From contig OX291562.1 in assembly GCA_946406115.1 (NCBI GenBank), positions 898,001-962,000 of the forward strand: a stretch of DNA of 64,000 nucleotides. Direction: 5' to 3'. The DNA comes from Apoda limacodes (lineage: Eukaryota > Arthropoda > Insecta > Lepidoptera > Limacodidae). The translations under genes and the position numbers were made by a program. Positions 24,069 to 35,535 of the stretch are shown here, piece after piece. Every line of letters begins with the position of its first letter. The first letter of the stretch is position 1. Below the pieces are notes generated by a model. It saw nothing but the letters and a program-made list of their open reading frames with translations, had not been told where the DNA came from and ran no database searches.

Positions 24069-25013
24069 TTATACATATAAATCTAAACGCTCAAGTGATT
24101 TAAAAGAATTGCTGATAAAGTCAACTACAACTGGTGAGACGTTTTGTATTTCACACAAACTTAAACTTTTTAACGTCATAATAGTGGAACTGCTGAGTGT
24201 GGTCATGATGCACCGCTCTGAGAAAGTGGAGTTCTCCCAAATGGCCAAGTGCTCTATCTGCTTCATCTTTGTCAAAGCGAAGAGTCCGCTGTCCGTGAGG
24301 TTCTCACACCTCAGTATGGCCAGGTCTTTCAGCAGCGGACATTCCGACAGCAACTCCAGACATCGGTCGTCAACAGATCGGTCGCCGTAAATATGTAGTG
24401 TTACTAAAATGTTTTGTTTACACTTGATCAACTTCTCGATGTATGTGAGATCGACTTTCTTTATTTTGTCTATGCATATGTGACTCAGGTTTGGGCAAAG
24501 AAACAAGCTGTGGCTGTTCGTAGGATTTAGGCCGAAGTCAGACAGAGCCAGGTGACGGAGATTACTAAACTGATCGAACTGAATGCTCAAGTCTGTCGAT
24601 TCATCTAAATGGCAATTATGTAGAGAAAGTTTATTTAATTTCTTCCATTTAATGACAGTGTGTTCGAAGCTGTGGCTGATGTGACTGCGCAAGATGTCTA
24701 GGGATATTATATTAAGACATTTATCTAAAATAGAATCGGTAACAGAGCTGTCGTCTATGTCGTTTATCTTCAAGCAGCGTATGTATTGACCGTATGATGA
24801 TATAACATTTGGGTTCATGGTATTGTCTTGTATATTTGTTATTTTTCCTCCACACACCAAAACATGATGTTTCTACACCTCCATGTCCGTCGCCAGCTTC
24901 TGCCATCTCCGACACACTCGTTTGCAGACTAGTAAGGTCTCAAGTGGTAAGTATTGCAGGATTGTTATCAATAATTCATCGGGCAAGAAGTTTATTATGT
25001 CTTTTTGCAGCAT
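24069..25013 (-). pseudogene. F-box / leucine-rich-repeat protein with one in-frame TAG
   Basis: This is the only host-type gene here. F-box/LRR proteins are the substrate-binding part of SCF ubiquitin ligases: the F-box binds Skp1 and the LRR picks the target. The minus-strand frame starts at ATG 25013, one base after a good splice acceptor (TTTTCCATTTCAG), suggesting a 5'-UTR intron. Residues 9-44 form a textbook F-box (FLPDELLITILQYLPLE, then LLVCKRVCRRWQKLA). Codon 47 (24875-24873) is TAG, where F-boxes usually have Trp (LATD..LW), so a TGG-to-TAG change is likely. The same frame then stays open for 267 codons of LRR (CPLLKDLAILRCENLTDSGL; SLERLDLYV at the end). Everything but the stop looks well kept. 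Alternatives are a recent pseudogene, a null allele, a sequencing error, or readthrough. Confidence 0.75.
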
Positions 25014-25744
25014 CCTGAAATGGAAAACAGTCCCAATGACAGCATTATTTTTATTAAACGTACCAAACTAAAGCGGAAATACTGTCAAAAACGACAAGAA
25101 TGTTGCACCGGTTCTGCTAGCTAGCAGCTAGATAGATTTGTTATGGTTTTAGAAACCTGTGGGTGTTCCTGGTAAAATTAAAATTTGAAATGGATAACTA
25201 AGATTATAGTTCTCTTTTCTTGCATCTCGGACTTTAATGTAATCTTGCGCAATCAGTAAATAAGTAAAATATTTTTGCAGAGGAATATAGTAGTAAAAAA
25301 AATAGTTACCTGCTACTAATGATGAAACCAGCCAATAATAAAAGTTTTATCACAATAGAAGTGCTTGTTGTAACAGCTCACTCGCTCCAATACACCAACT
25401 CCAAATTTCTGACTGATTTTAAGGTATATTAAATTACCAAAGGGTAATTACTTAATTTGAATAAATCACATGCATTAGGTAATTATCAGAAGAGTTACAA
25501 TGATGTGCTTATCGTATCATACATAGTACAAGTTACAATATCAGGAACTCAAGTTGGAAGCAAACACAGTGACACTGCATTACGCGTCGATTTGTTAATT
25601 ATTACTGATGGTAATATATAACTAGGCAAAGGATAAAGTATAATGAAAGTATTGAAAATATTAATTCTGCTGCTTATTTTTTTTTTTTATTTCTATGAAT
25701 TATGTTTATGTTTATGCTACTGCGACTGCTTCTAAAAACTATCG
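25014..25744. other. AT-rich DNA upstream of the F-box gene
   Basis: It should contain the intron and promoter of the minus-strand F-box gene. The acceptor AG is at 25016-25015. No upstream exon, TATA box or donor site could be assigned with confidence. Confidence 0.4.
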
Positions 25745-26055
25745 GTATTTTTGGTTTATTGATATCTACTGTGTAAATAAATGGTGAACTGAAGATGAAC
25801 GAAGGTGAATCAATTATAATGAATACCTAAAGAATAAAATATTTAATTTTTACTATTTTAAATGCTTTAAACAACTATATTTTTGGTTTATTGATTAATA
25901 CCATGTAGCTGAATGGTAATCTGTAGATGAACAAAGGTATTATTATTAATAACTAAATGATAAAATATTTATATTTTTGGTTTATTGATATTTACTGTGT
26001 AACTAAATGGCGAACTGAAGATGAACGAAGGTAAATCGATTATAATGAATACCTC
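25745..26055. repeat. Diverged tandem repeat, three units of ~100-130 bp
   Basis: A block TTTTTGGTTTATTGATATCT followed by ACTGTGTAAATAAATGGTGA and GATGAACGAAGGT recurs at about 25749, 25880 and 25976 with moderate divergence. AT-rich, non-coding. Confidence 0.65.
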
Positions 26056-28702
26056 AAAGATGCTTTATACGTCTAGATACCGTGTTCGGGCACACAAAAC
26101 GAGCCAATCCGAGTATCTGAATTTTCAGGTACTTGCCGTCAACACTACATCATACGTAATCTGTGCGTCGACGCGAACTGTACTCCCGCCAAAAGTTATA
26201 AAAATGGCGGTTTATGCAATCAAATTGTGTAAAAACTATTGGCAAAAAACAATTAAAAAATATACCCATCGAACATAGAACCTCCTCCTTTTTGAACTCG
26301 GTTAACAAGTAAAATACTTTAGAATCATTCAACGCGTTTTGATATTTTTACGATGGTAATTAAATGTACTAACTTCTATGAGTGCTAGTTGATGTCTCTT
26401 AATACAAATGTATACTTACAATTTAGGCTGAAAGAGATGGAATTGTGTTATTTTAACAAGAGCAAACGGTAGAGCATGTCTCCCCAACAAACAATTTAGC
26501 GTTGGTTATAGGTAATTTTGAAGCTTAGAGTAGGTACTACTATTGACTTATAACGGATTTGGATGCCACTAAAAGATACAGTTCACTTATGAAATAAGTT
26601 TATCTCTATATGCTGTATTAGAAATGTCAAAAATAAGTTAAATATTCTTTCAAGTTAGTATCAGCGGCCGCTTATAAACTTATGACGTTAAAGCTTGTTT
26701 CGGCCTGCAACGTCAAAAGCTGTTTGAACATCTTCATTAACTCTCTAAAATTCTTATTGGAATAAATCTGCTATATTAGAGTTGCTTATATATCATAAGG
26801 CTGTTGTTCAACTTCATCAAAGTCATTGGTTCTGTAATGGAGTTAATTAAGAGTGTTGTAACACCAAACACTACATGCGTTGTATAACTCTTACATACAG
26901 CTTACGCCTGTAATACGAGACAATGATATGTTAAATAGTTATAGTATTTTTGTACGATCCTGATATAAGGGTTATGGTGTAAGATAAACAAATAATAATT
27001 CTTTAATGACACCATTTAATGTTTCTAAAAAGCTTAGCTTTTAGTTTATGCCTATAATCATACCTTACATTATGAAAACATTTATAGAACTGAGCTAAAA
27101 TTTGGGATTTCACAACTTCGGCTAGGCTGAAAGAGATGGAATTGTGTTGTTAACACCGCACGCAACATAGTGTTATCACCGCTACAAGAAATTGCATCTA
27201 TAAATGCATTTGTATAATTCATAATGTTTCACAATATGATAAGTTAATATTAAGTATATATTTACACAATAAAAACTATTTTCCTGATAGGGACTAGTTT
27301 AGAGTTAAAAACATGTAATAACAATAAGTGTAAAATTGTATTAAGTTAGGTAAAAGTAGAGTAGGTTTGTTTTATTTCCCCTCTTTACTATTTGTTGATA
27401 TCAAAAATGATATTGTGTGAGTACCGACATGTTGTCGACTTTGTACACACGACTATCCCCAAAAAAGCGGGAAATTTAGTTTAATATATGTATGTAAAAC
27501 ATATGCTATTTGTTGTGCAAAAATGTACAGAACTACTATGTAAAGTTCTATATAGACCTTTTGTAAGGTTATTAAGTTACAGGTGAAAATAGTTAGCGTG
27601 TTGAATATTGTACATTCTTTCTCCCTCACTCCTATAACAATAAACTGAAATAGGGATACAAAAGAAATGGGTCTATGGGTAAAAAAGGGAAAGACTGTCT
27701 GAAACTTTACCTGGCTAGGGTCATTAAGTCCTTAGGCTATGCCTAAAATAAGTATCACAGGTTGAATGCACACCTTTGCCCCTAAACATAGGTATCTACA
27801 CCGTTGCGGTAAGTAGTATGGTTAGGGCGCAAATTACATGTAAACTTATGAAATACAGTAGCTTATAACTCAGCAACCGGGTTACATAAGATAAATATAA
27901 ATATATCACTAGATACCTCTCATAGGCATCCATCAAGATAAATAGGTTTCATACAGGTAACTTTAAGCCCTGAAGTACAGGAGCACAAGGAAAATCCTGA
28001 AAACTTGTTTCACGCATTTTTTCATGATTTAACATACTGACAGACACCAAAAATACTGAAAGGTATGTCCGAATTTTAGGTCTATTTTTTGACATATAAC
28101 ACAAAGTCTGTAGTCCTGAGAGCTAGAATTCCAGCTCTTCTCTCACTACGGCCTAACCGTAGACGATGGAACATACCACTATGCGTCGTTGGAACCGCCT
28201 CCGAAAGCTCTATAGCTCCTAAAGTTATTTTATAGTCAAGCCGCAAATCGTGTGATTGTGATGGCAATAGCCGATAGAGACCCCAACTGTCAGTAGCGAT
28301 TTATAGCTAGGTAGATATACCTACACTTTCCATATATGTCTATATCGACTACTATATGTTGTCTTTCACTAAGTTTTTGTGTGGGCAAGATTTTCAGTCA
28401 CCACAGTAAGTACAATAAGTTAAGTACTAAATCTAGAAGGTTCTATGGAACACCCTCTCCCTCTGATGGGGTTTTTTATTTTTATTATAAATATAGAACA
28501 AAATTTGTATTTGTATTCAGTCAATCAAGAAGCTTCAAGAAGTATCCATCACATACTAATATAATTTTTAAAGTGAAATAATGTAAATATGTGTAACAAT
28601 TTAAGCTAGAATGTAAGAATCAGAAGCATAAGTTAAATAAAAAATGAAATCGGTCTGTTGTGTGCATATACGCGTTTTCCTTATATCTCAAGCGCCTCAG
28701 AA
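26056..28702. other. AT-rich non-coding DNA
   Basis: No gene is recognised. The phrase GGCTGAAAGAGATGGAATTG occurs at 26427 and again at 27124. The first copy continues into TGTTATTTTAACAAGAGCAA, which is also found near 34301. GC-richer patches at 26100-26200 and 28110-28270 carry short open frames without domains. Confidence 0.45.
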
Positions 28703-28798
28703 AATTTTTTTTTCACACACACACACAGCCATTACTGCTTCACCGGGCTTTTTGGGGCGAGACTCTGAAGGAGCCTCAGCCCATATAGCGCCCAACGC

Positions 28799-31647
28799 TC
28801 AAGGGCTCCTCGCGGGGGAAACCTCGGCTTGGGTTGTCGCTCTCGGGGGCGTCCCTTCGACCGGCGTGAGTCTCGAACCCGAAGGTGAGTCACCGACAGG
28901 AGGGGAGTTCCCCGTTACGCGGGTACGGTTGCGATTGAGTGGGGGCAAGAAGCGCCCCGGCACCCTTTGATACCTCGTGTATCCTTGTGGGCGCCGACGA
29001 ACCCGGGGACGTCGGCGTCGTGTTTGGAGGGAGGCCCTATTCGGGGAGGTCGTAGAGACTAATCTCGCTATCCGGACAACGAGATCGTCATCTAGGGCCA
29101 TTAGTACGTGCCGAGGCCGCCTAACTATAGTTTTACGACCGTGCCCGGGTCGATCGGGGGGATGATACGTCGTGGATTGCACAATTAATCGATTCGGGTG
29201 ATTTTGCGTACGCTCGAAAAAGCGGAATGCCAAGTCTTTGAAATATTGGGGAATCGTGGGAAGTTCGAAATCACTGTGTAGGTCCAAGTTGCGGACGTAC
29301 CAAGAGGCCCCAGAGGCCGCTCTGAGGTTTTGGAGGGTCTGGAGTTTGTGGAGATTGCGCTTGGATCACGCAAGAGATATTTGGTCTTATTTTGCCAGGG
29401 AATGGCACGACCGAAGAGAGAAAGGGGAGGTGGCCGCGGAGGGCAGCCTACGGTAAAGAGGACGGCAGAGCTTTTGTCGGGATTCACCTCGATTCTCCAT
29501 TTCCGAAACCATTCGCCTAGGGCGGTGATAGCGAGTTGGAGTCTCTTAGTGATTCGACTCACTTGCTTATCGGTGGTATAGAGAGCGGTATCGTCCGCAA
29601 AGAGAGCTAGATGGGTACCTATCGTTTTAGGGATATCGTTAGTGTACAGAAGGTACAAGATTGGGGCGAGCATAGACCCTTGCGGGACTCCTGCTTCTAT
29701 GGGACGGGGGGAAGAGAGAGTGCCTTCAACTTTGTAGCGAAAGCTACGATTCGACAAATAGTCTCGTATGATGAGCACGAGACGATCTGGCAACTGAAAG
29801 TTGTACAGTTTAAAAATTAAACCGTTGTGCCAGACTTTGTCGGAAGCTTTAGCTACATCGAAGAAGACAGCGCCCGTGTGACGGGTCTTACCTAACGCTG
29901 GTTGGAAGCCAGTAAGAATATGTTCCGTTATGCGGAGGACTTGACAGACGCATGAGTGTTTGGCACGGAAGCCGAACTGCTCGTCTATTAAAATGCCTCT
30001 GGAGACTATAGCGTTCCGTAGGCGAGCGAGGAGGAGGCGTTCATAGAGTTTACCAAGGGCATTTAGTAAACTTATAGGGCGATAGGAGGACGGCTCGGTA
30101 CGAGCTTTGCCTGGCTTATGGATGCCTATAACAATTGCATCCTTCCATTAAGAAGGAAAGATGCAATGTTCGATAGCAGCGTTAAAGATCACTACTAGGA
30201 GGCAGAGAAGGGGAAGAGTGAGACGCTTTAGGATATCGTTAGAGATACCGTCCGCACCGGGGGCTTTAAGGGGGCGTAGGTCTTTGATGACCTGTAAGAC
30301 TTCATCGACAGTGACAGGGGGCAGGGGGTCTTGTGGAGGCTGAGAAGTTCTGCTCTCCACTTCGCCGTCTACCTCGCGCACGTGGTCGGGATCGAAAGGC
30401 TGTGTGCTTAAGGCACATTGGGCTTGGAGGCTAGACGCTAGTCAATCCGCTTTTTCGTCGTCATTGAACGCGGGAACGTTGTAGGGACGAGTTAACTGAG
30501 GGACAGAGTTGGCGGTTTCGGATGTTAGAGCTATGGCTAAGTGCCAATAAGCTTGGTGAGAAGGAGAAATGTTCTCCATAAGATCACCGAAACGTTAGGC
30601 GCGAAGCTCAGCTACAGCGGTTCTTACACGGCGGTGTAAGTCGTTGAAGCGAGCTTTATTTTCGATAGTGGGAGCGCGATCGCGTGCGCGGCGGGCCGCG
30701 TTACGCTCAGTCATTAGCGACCTGATGTGCTGAGGCAGGATTAGGTAGTGATAATCACCAACCGGCACCTGTCTTGAGCACTCGCCAACTGTGGCGGTCC
30801 GGTGGCTAGTGAGTGAGTCGATAGCTACGTTTAGGTCGGTCGCGGATGAGATTACGTTAGGAACGCGGTCTAGATGTGGCGAGCTGGGATTTTCGAGCAA
30901 TTGCCCAAATTTATCCCAGTCCGTCACGGTTCTAGTGTCGGGAGGAGAGTCCGAAGGGGAACCTAATCGGAGGACGACGGGGCGGTGGTCCGAGTCAAGT
31001 TCGTCAAGCACCTCTATAAAGCGAAAGCTTAGCCTTAAATTCTTTAGAAGTGCTATGTCGAGTACGTCAGGGTTATTCCGAGTATTGTGGGGAAAGTAAG
31101 TGGGCGTCATGGGAGCGATGATGTCAAAGTTTAGTCTGTCAACTAAATCGTCGAGGAGTCTGCCTCTCCGTAAAGTTACAGAAGAGTTCCAGCGGCGATG
31201 CTTGCAATTTAGGTCGCCGGCAAGAATGACGGCGTCGCCTAAATTTAAGAGCGACTGAAGGTCGCTCTCGAGCAAGTCTTTTAGGGGAGAGAGATAAACC
31301 GATGCAATGATGATCGGCTGATGGCCGGTCATCGCTAAGCGGCAGACGGATGCTTCTAAGTTCGTAAGTGGTGGAGGATCGATAGGGGAGCAATGCAGGG
31401 AGCGCCTGTAATAGATGAGAGTGCCTCCGAGATTGGAGGCAGTTCTATCATTACGGACGGTGCGATAGTTCGCGATCAAACGGGTGCGGACAGCGGGCTT
31501 CAGGAACGTTTCCTGCATGAGAAATTTGTCCTGTTTTTGGGACGAGAGGAATTGCGATAATTCCTCTCTTTGGTCACGAAGACCGTTGGCGTTAAAATAG
31601 CCTAAGGAGACGGACCGGGGTTTTTCGCGCGCGGTTGTGCAATACAT
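28799..31647 (-). pseudogene. Jockey ORF2: endonuclease and reverse transcriptase, minus copy
   Basis: ORF2 starts at ATG 31647, 8 bp after the ORF1 stop. The endonuclease (31647-30595) is complete: FNANGL, QETFL, GDLNCKHRRWN, DVLDIALL and DSDHRPV. Then an in-frame TAA (30595-30597), a TGA near 30440 and a TAA near 30148 interrupt an otherwise continuous frame. The reverse transcriptase follows, with KASDKVWHNG in place of KAFDKVWHNG at motif A, AGVPQGSMLAPILYLLYTND and LFADDTALY. After AIPWQNKTKYLL (about 29395) the thumb region is deleted and the C-terminal part resumes in another frame (29287-28799: PTIPQYFKDLAFRFFERTQN). No functional protein is possible. Confidence 0.9.
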
Positions 31648-31655
31648 TTTGGTTT

Positions 31656-33472
31656 TTAAGGTTTTGGGGCCACCCTGCGGAGGGCGGCGAAGAAGTCGCG
31701 ATGCTTAGCCATGAAGCTGAGCATTTGATTGAGATCGGTGATTTGTACGTATTCGGCGTACACGACCTCGAAATAGGCTGGGTCACAGGCCCAAGAAATC
31801 TCGGCGGGAATCCCGAAATGCTGCTGCTCGGCCGTCTGAGCGGCGTTGCGGGGCAGCGCGAGAGAGGGGCGCGGGGGGGCAAGGCGCGTTTGCGCGAGAG
31901 GTGCGGGAGCACTTCGCATAGGCGCTGGATGCGGGATGTCCCGGGACATGAGAGGGGCGGGGTAGGGAATACCCTTGACTGAGACGGGCCCAGGGAGAGC
32001 AGACAAAAGTTTGTCTGTCTCTTTGGATTTGGTTGCGTCAATTAGCGCTGGAGGATGGCTCCAGGCGTTGACAGCAGGGAGGGGAGCAGGCACGAGCGGA
32101 GCCTGTTGGCGGGGGGCAGGGGGGCGCGATTTACCCTGTTTGGGTTTACGCGAGTTCTGTTTGGGAGCTTTGGGACACCCGCGGTAATTCGCTGGGTGGC
32201 CTTCGCTCCCACAGAGTACGCAAGCGAACGGCTCGGATGCGTTATCGCGATTGCGATCACAGTCCGGAGTGGCGTGATCGCGCAGACATTTCACGCAGCG
32301 CGGACTGCGTCTGCAGTTGCGCTGTGCGTGGCCATACAACTGGCATCTGTGGCATTGTCCGGGGTTCGACCGCTTGTGCGGAGTCTCGACCCGGACGCCC
32401 TTGAGGCTGCACACATCTTTAATATTAAAGATGGCTTTGCCCTCTTTGGTGAGATCTAGCACTTCGAGCACTATGTCGTAGCACTCAGATCGGTTGTGGC
32501 CGTTATACATGCGATGTACTTCCCTTACAGGGAGGCCTTGGACGATTAAGTCGTCCTGGACAGTTTTTGCGGAGAATTCCTTAGGGACTCCCCGTATAAC
32601 TGCCCTGAGCACGCGTTCTTCGGCCAGCGAGTACGTGTGGTACTCGTATTTCTGACCCGTAAGAAAGGCCGTCACATTTCGGAAATCTGACGGTGTCGGG
32701 ACCTGCACTTTGATGCCGCGCTCGGTATCATTGCGGGCGTGCGTATAATTTATATGCTTGGCCTTCATAGGGTTAGCTATGTTTGGCCAGGCCCCTTTGT
32801 CTTTGATGACAACAGGGGGCGGAGTTTTTTCCTTCCGTCCCGAAGTGGGACAGAAGAGGTGGCGGCGGGGGTTGAGTCATGGGACTGGCTCAGGGCGGGC
32901 CGCCGAGGTGGACGGAGTGGGGGAAGCGCTAGGCGCTTTGAGGCGTTTAGCCTCGGAATCGGATGGAGGAGGAGACGACTCCTGAGCGGATGCCGCCGAA
33001 GCCTTTTTCGACTTGGCAGTCTTCTACCGCTTTATCCCCTTTTTCGTCCCCAGGCCAACCACTTTGAAGCCTTCGTCGTCCTCGTTTCAGGACAACGCCG
33101 ACTCAGCGGACATTACGGCTACCGGAGACAATGGTGCAATTTCGGAGGTTGCGGGGGGCGGGGTAGCGAGTGACCGAGAAGGGGTCGATTTGGCACAGGG
33201 GCCCGAAGAGCGCGGCGAGTGACACGCGGGTCGCGAGAGCGGGGGTCGCGGCTGAGAGTGCGCATGCGGGGAGAGCGAGAGTGCGAACGAGTGCGTGAGC
33301 GAGACGGGGAACGCGGCGGCGAAGACAGAGAGGGCACCGACTTGTCATACGCTTGGAGGGCAGCCACAGCCTGGGAAGAGCAGGCTTGGATCAGATCTGA
33401 GTGATCACGAAGGCAAGCCTTGATGATCTCCCCTATCTGGTCCCGGGACATGCCTTTGAGTACTTCTGCCAT
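31656..33472 (-). pseudogene. Jockey ORF1 (nucleic-acid-binding), minus copy
   Basis: The start is ATG 33472 (MAEVLKGMSRDQIGEII). Residues ~50-90 are an Arg/Ser-rich tract (SPPRSPSRSRTRSHSRSPR). A frameshift near 33200 and stops near 33000 and 32880 break the middle. The 32768-31656 block is open and holds an esterase-free, PRE_C2HC-like region (DDLIVQGLPVREVHRMYNG) and then three CCHC-type knuckles: CHRCQLYGHAQRNC, CVKCLRDHATPDC and CVLCGSEGHPANYRGC. ORF1 proteins coat the element RNA. The order, PRE_C2HC-like then knuckles, is typical of Jockey-clade ORF1. Confidence 0.88.
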
Positions 33473-34140
33473 CGCGGAAGTGGCCGAGGTGTAGCTTGTG
33501 CGTACCTAGTGACTCCCCACCATTGCTGGCGAGGAGCAAGAATACCTAAGTGTGGCCAAGCGCCCCGCAGTGCTACGGATTGCTTGGTGTGTACTTAACA
33601 CCTACTCCTACGGCCGGGGTTACGTTGTCACCGTTAGGTTTCCCCCCGAGCAACGTGACGTAATTTAATTCAGAAACGTTTAGGTAGACCGCAACTCTGA
33701 AAAGAGCTATACGAACTCACCCACCAGCCCTTGAGCACTCGGAACTGAATTTCTTACAAACTAGACGCAATCGATACTTAAAACGCGAGAATGCGCGGAG
33801 TGGCGAACCGCTGAAGCGGAAATACTACACTAGCGATCCACCCAAAGCCGGGCTCAGGCCGGGCCAGCGTAAGTCAAAGAGCCAAGTAAAGGGACACCAC
33901 TATGCGTAGTAGTTCCACGACTGCGAGAACACACACTCACACACAAAACCACACAGTATCGCTTCGATAAACTTCGCGTTATGGGCGCGTTGAAAAGCGC
34001 GAAAGCACACTCAGAGCGGGCCGAGAAGCAATTTCCCAGCCAATACACACTGCCGAGCAGCGCTCAACACTCAGGCCGATTTTCCAAGAATTGCGGGCAA
34101 TAATCCAAACAACAATTCGAGGTCGTCAGCGCTGAGGCAA
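33473..34140 (-). promoter_or_regulatory. 5' UTR / internal promoter region of the Jockey element, minus copy
   Basis: This ~670-bp stretch is conserved with 39735-40402 of the plus copy and codes for nothing. Non-LTR elements carry their promoter downstream of the first base, so the conserved start TTGCCTCAGCGC and following bases are expected to hold it. No individual promoter element was recognised. Confidence 0.6.
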
Positions 34141-34877
34141 AACACCACACAGGAATGCGCACCAGCTGAGTCACCACTGCACGGAGCACTATGAGAGCAC
34201 TTGGCGCTCTAGAACACGACCGCACAACACGAAAGTTGAATCGGGAATGTCACGGGCAAAACCTTGTGCCACAGATAATCGAAGGGTCTGTCCGCACATG
34301 TGTTATTTTAACAAGGGCAAACTGTAGAGCATGCTCATTTAGTTATATTTGGCATTTAAATGCAAAAATTAAAAATGTTGCACTTAGCACGTTTGTCTTC
34401 TAAACCATCGATTTGTTTCACAATTATTTATAATTATACTAAGCGTCATGACAAAAAAATTAATCTTGTCCTTATTTAAAAAAGAGGTCTACTTATCGAC
34501 TCACACATCTTGACTTTTTTTTCAGTTAACCTTCCTTAAAATACATACAAAATTATATACATCGGCTTTGCTTTCCAGTGGAAACTATTTTGAGATTTAA
34601 ATGTTTATGACAAAGCGAGTGCAAGACCTTTTGCTGAACGACTTACAACATGTAATCTCTTAAAGTGATCCCGAGGTAGCTGTAACTGTAATGTGAGATC
34701 GGCAAAAGCAATGAAACTGTCAAACCGAGTTAAAGTTCGAATTTAGCTGCTGCTTGGCTAAATTATTGACTTTAAGATATAAATGACTCAAGTAATTAAG
34801 TTAAATGACTCTAATTACGTAAACGTAAACTAATTTTGTGAGGTGCGAACTCAGAATCAAAGTTAGTAAATTATTTT
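34141..34877. other. AT-rich non-coding DNA
   Basis: At 34301-34336 the sequence TGTTATTTTAACAAGGGCAA and then GAGCATG repeats the phrase at 26447-26484 with two substitutions. Nothing else is recognised. Confidence 0.5.
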
Positions 34878-35176
34878 AGGGTTCCGTATCCGAAGGGTAA
34901 TTAGCGGAACCCTATTACTAAGGCTCCGCTGTCCGTCCGTCCGTCCGCCCGTCCGTCTGTCACCAGGCTCTATCTCATGAACCGTGATAGATAGACAGTT
35001 AAAATTTTCACAGAAGATGTATTTCTGTTGCCGCTATAACAACGGATAATAAAAAACAGAATAAAATAAATATTTAAGGGGGCTCCCATATAACAAAAGA
35101 AATTTATTTGCCATTTTTAAAGATAATGGTACGGAACCCTTCATGCGCGAGTCCGACTCGCACTTGGCCGATTTTT
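34878..35176 (+). repeat. AGGGTTCCGT dispersed repeat, copy C
   Basis: It begins AGGGTTCCGTATCCGAAGGG, contains GTCTGTCACCAGGCTCTA and ends CGAGTCCGACTCGCACTTGG then CCGATTTTTT. It is the best match to copy B, in the same orientation. Confidence 0.85.
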
Positions 35177-35383
35177 TCTAACGGAAACAGTATATTCTCC
35201 AGTTCATTTATCTTTTTTACTATTCAAAATATAAGGTTCTCTAATAAATATTAAAACATACTTCTTATGCCTTATTGTGGGTAATATTGTGGTGTATAGA
35301 GTAAGGTGAGTAGGGGTAAGACGAAATGCTTGTTTGATGAGATAACAAATGCATTTTTTTTAAAAGCGCTGTGTGCAAAATGC

Positions 35384-35535
35384 AAAATTCGACGCCGGTC
35401 GAAGGGACGCCCCCGAGAGCGACAACCCAAGCCGAGGCTCCCCCCGCGGGGCTTCTTCAGAGACTCGTCCAAATAAAGTCCGTTGAAGCAGTAATGGCTG
35501 CAACAGCTAACTGCAATGTTAGTTCAGAAAATAAA
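35384..35535 (+). mobile_element. Solo 3' end of the Jockey family
   Basis: The stretch GCCGGTCGAAGGGACGCCCC, then GACAACCCAAGCCGAGGCT and GAAGCAGTAATGGCTGCAAC, matches the 3' UTR of the 28.7-34.1 kb element (complement at about 28850-28725). It ends in an A-rich AAATAAAACAAAAATG run. This is an extremely 5'-truncated fourth copy. Open frames across it on either strand are not genes. Confidence 0.85.

Larger units (their letters stand above)
28703..34140 (-). mobile_element. Near-full-length Jockey-type LINE, minus copy
   Basis: On the minus strand the element runs from TTGCCTCAGCGCTGACGACC (34140 down) through a ~670-bp 5' UTR, ORF1, ORF2 and a 3' UTR ending GAAGCAGTAATGGCTG, a TG run and a short poly(A) at about 28712-28704. 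The same 5' terminus begins the plus copy at 39735, which fixes the 5' end. Both ORFs are broken. No clear target duplication was found. ORF1 with zinc knuckles, an APE-type endonuclease before the reverse transcriptase and a poly(A) tail place it in the Jockey group. Confidence 0.9.

Noticed and set aside
24825..24878. A tiny intron removing the TAG of the F-box gene
   Set aside because: The only possible donor (GAG then GTGTAG) and acceptor would give an intron of ~50 nt with weak sites.
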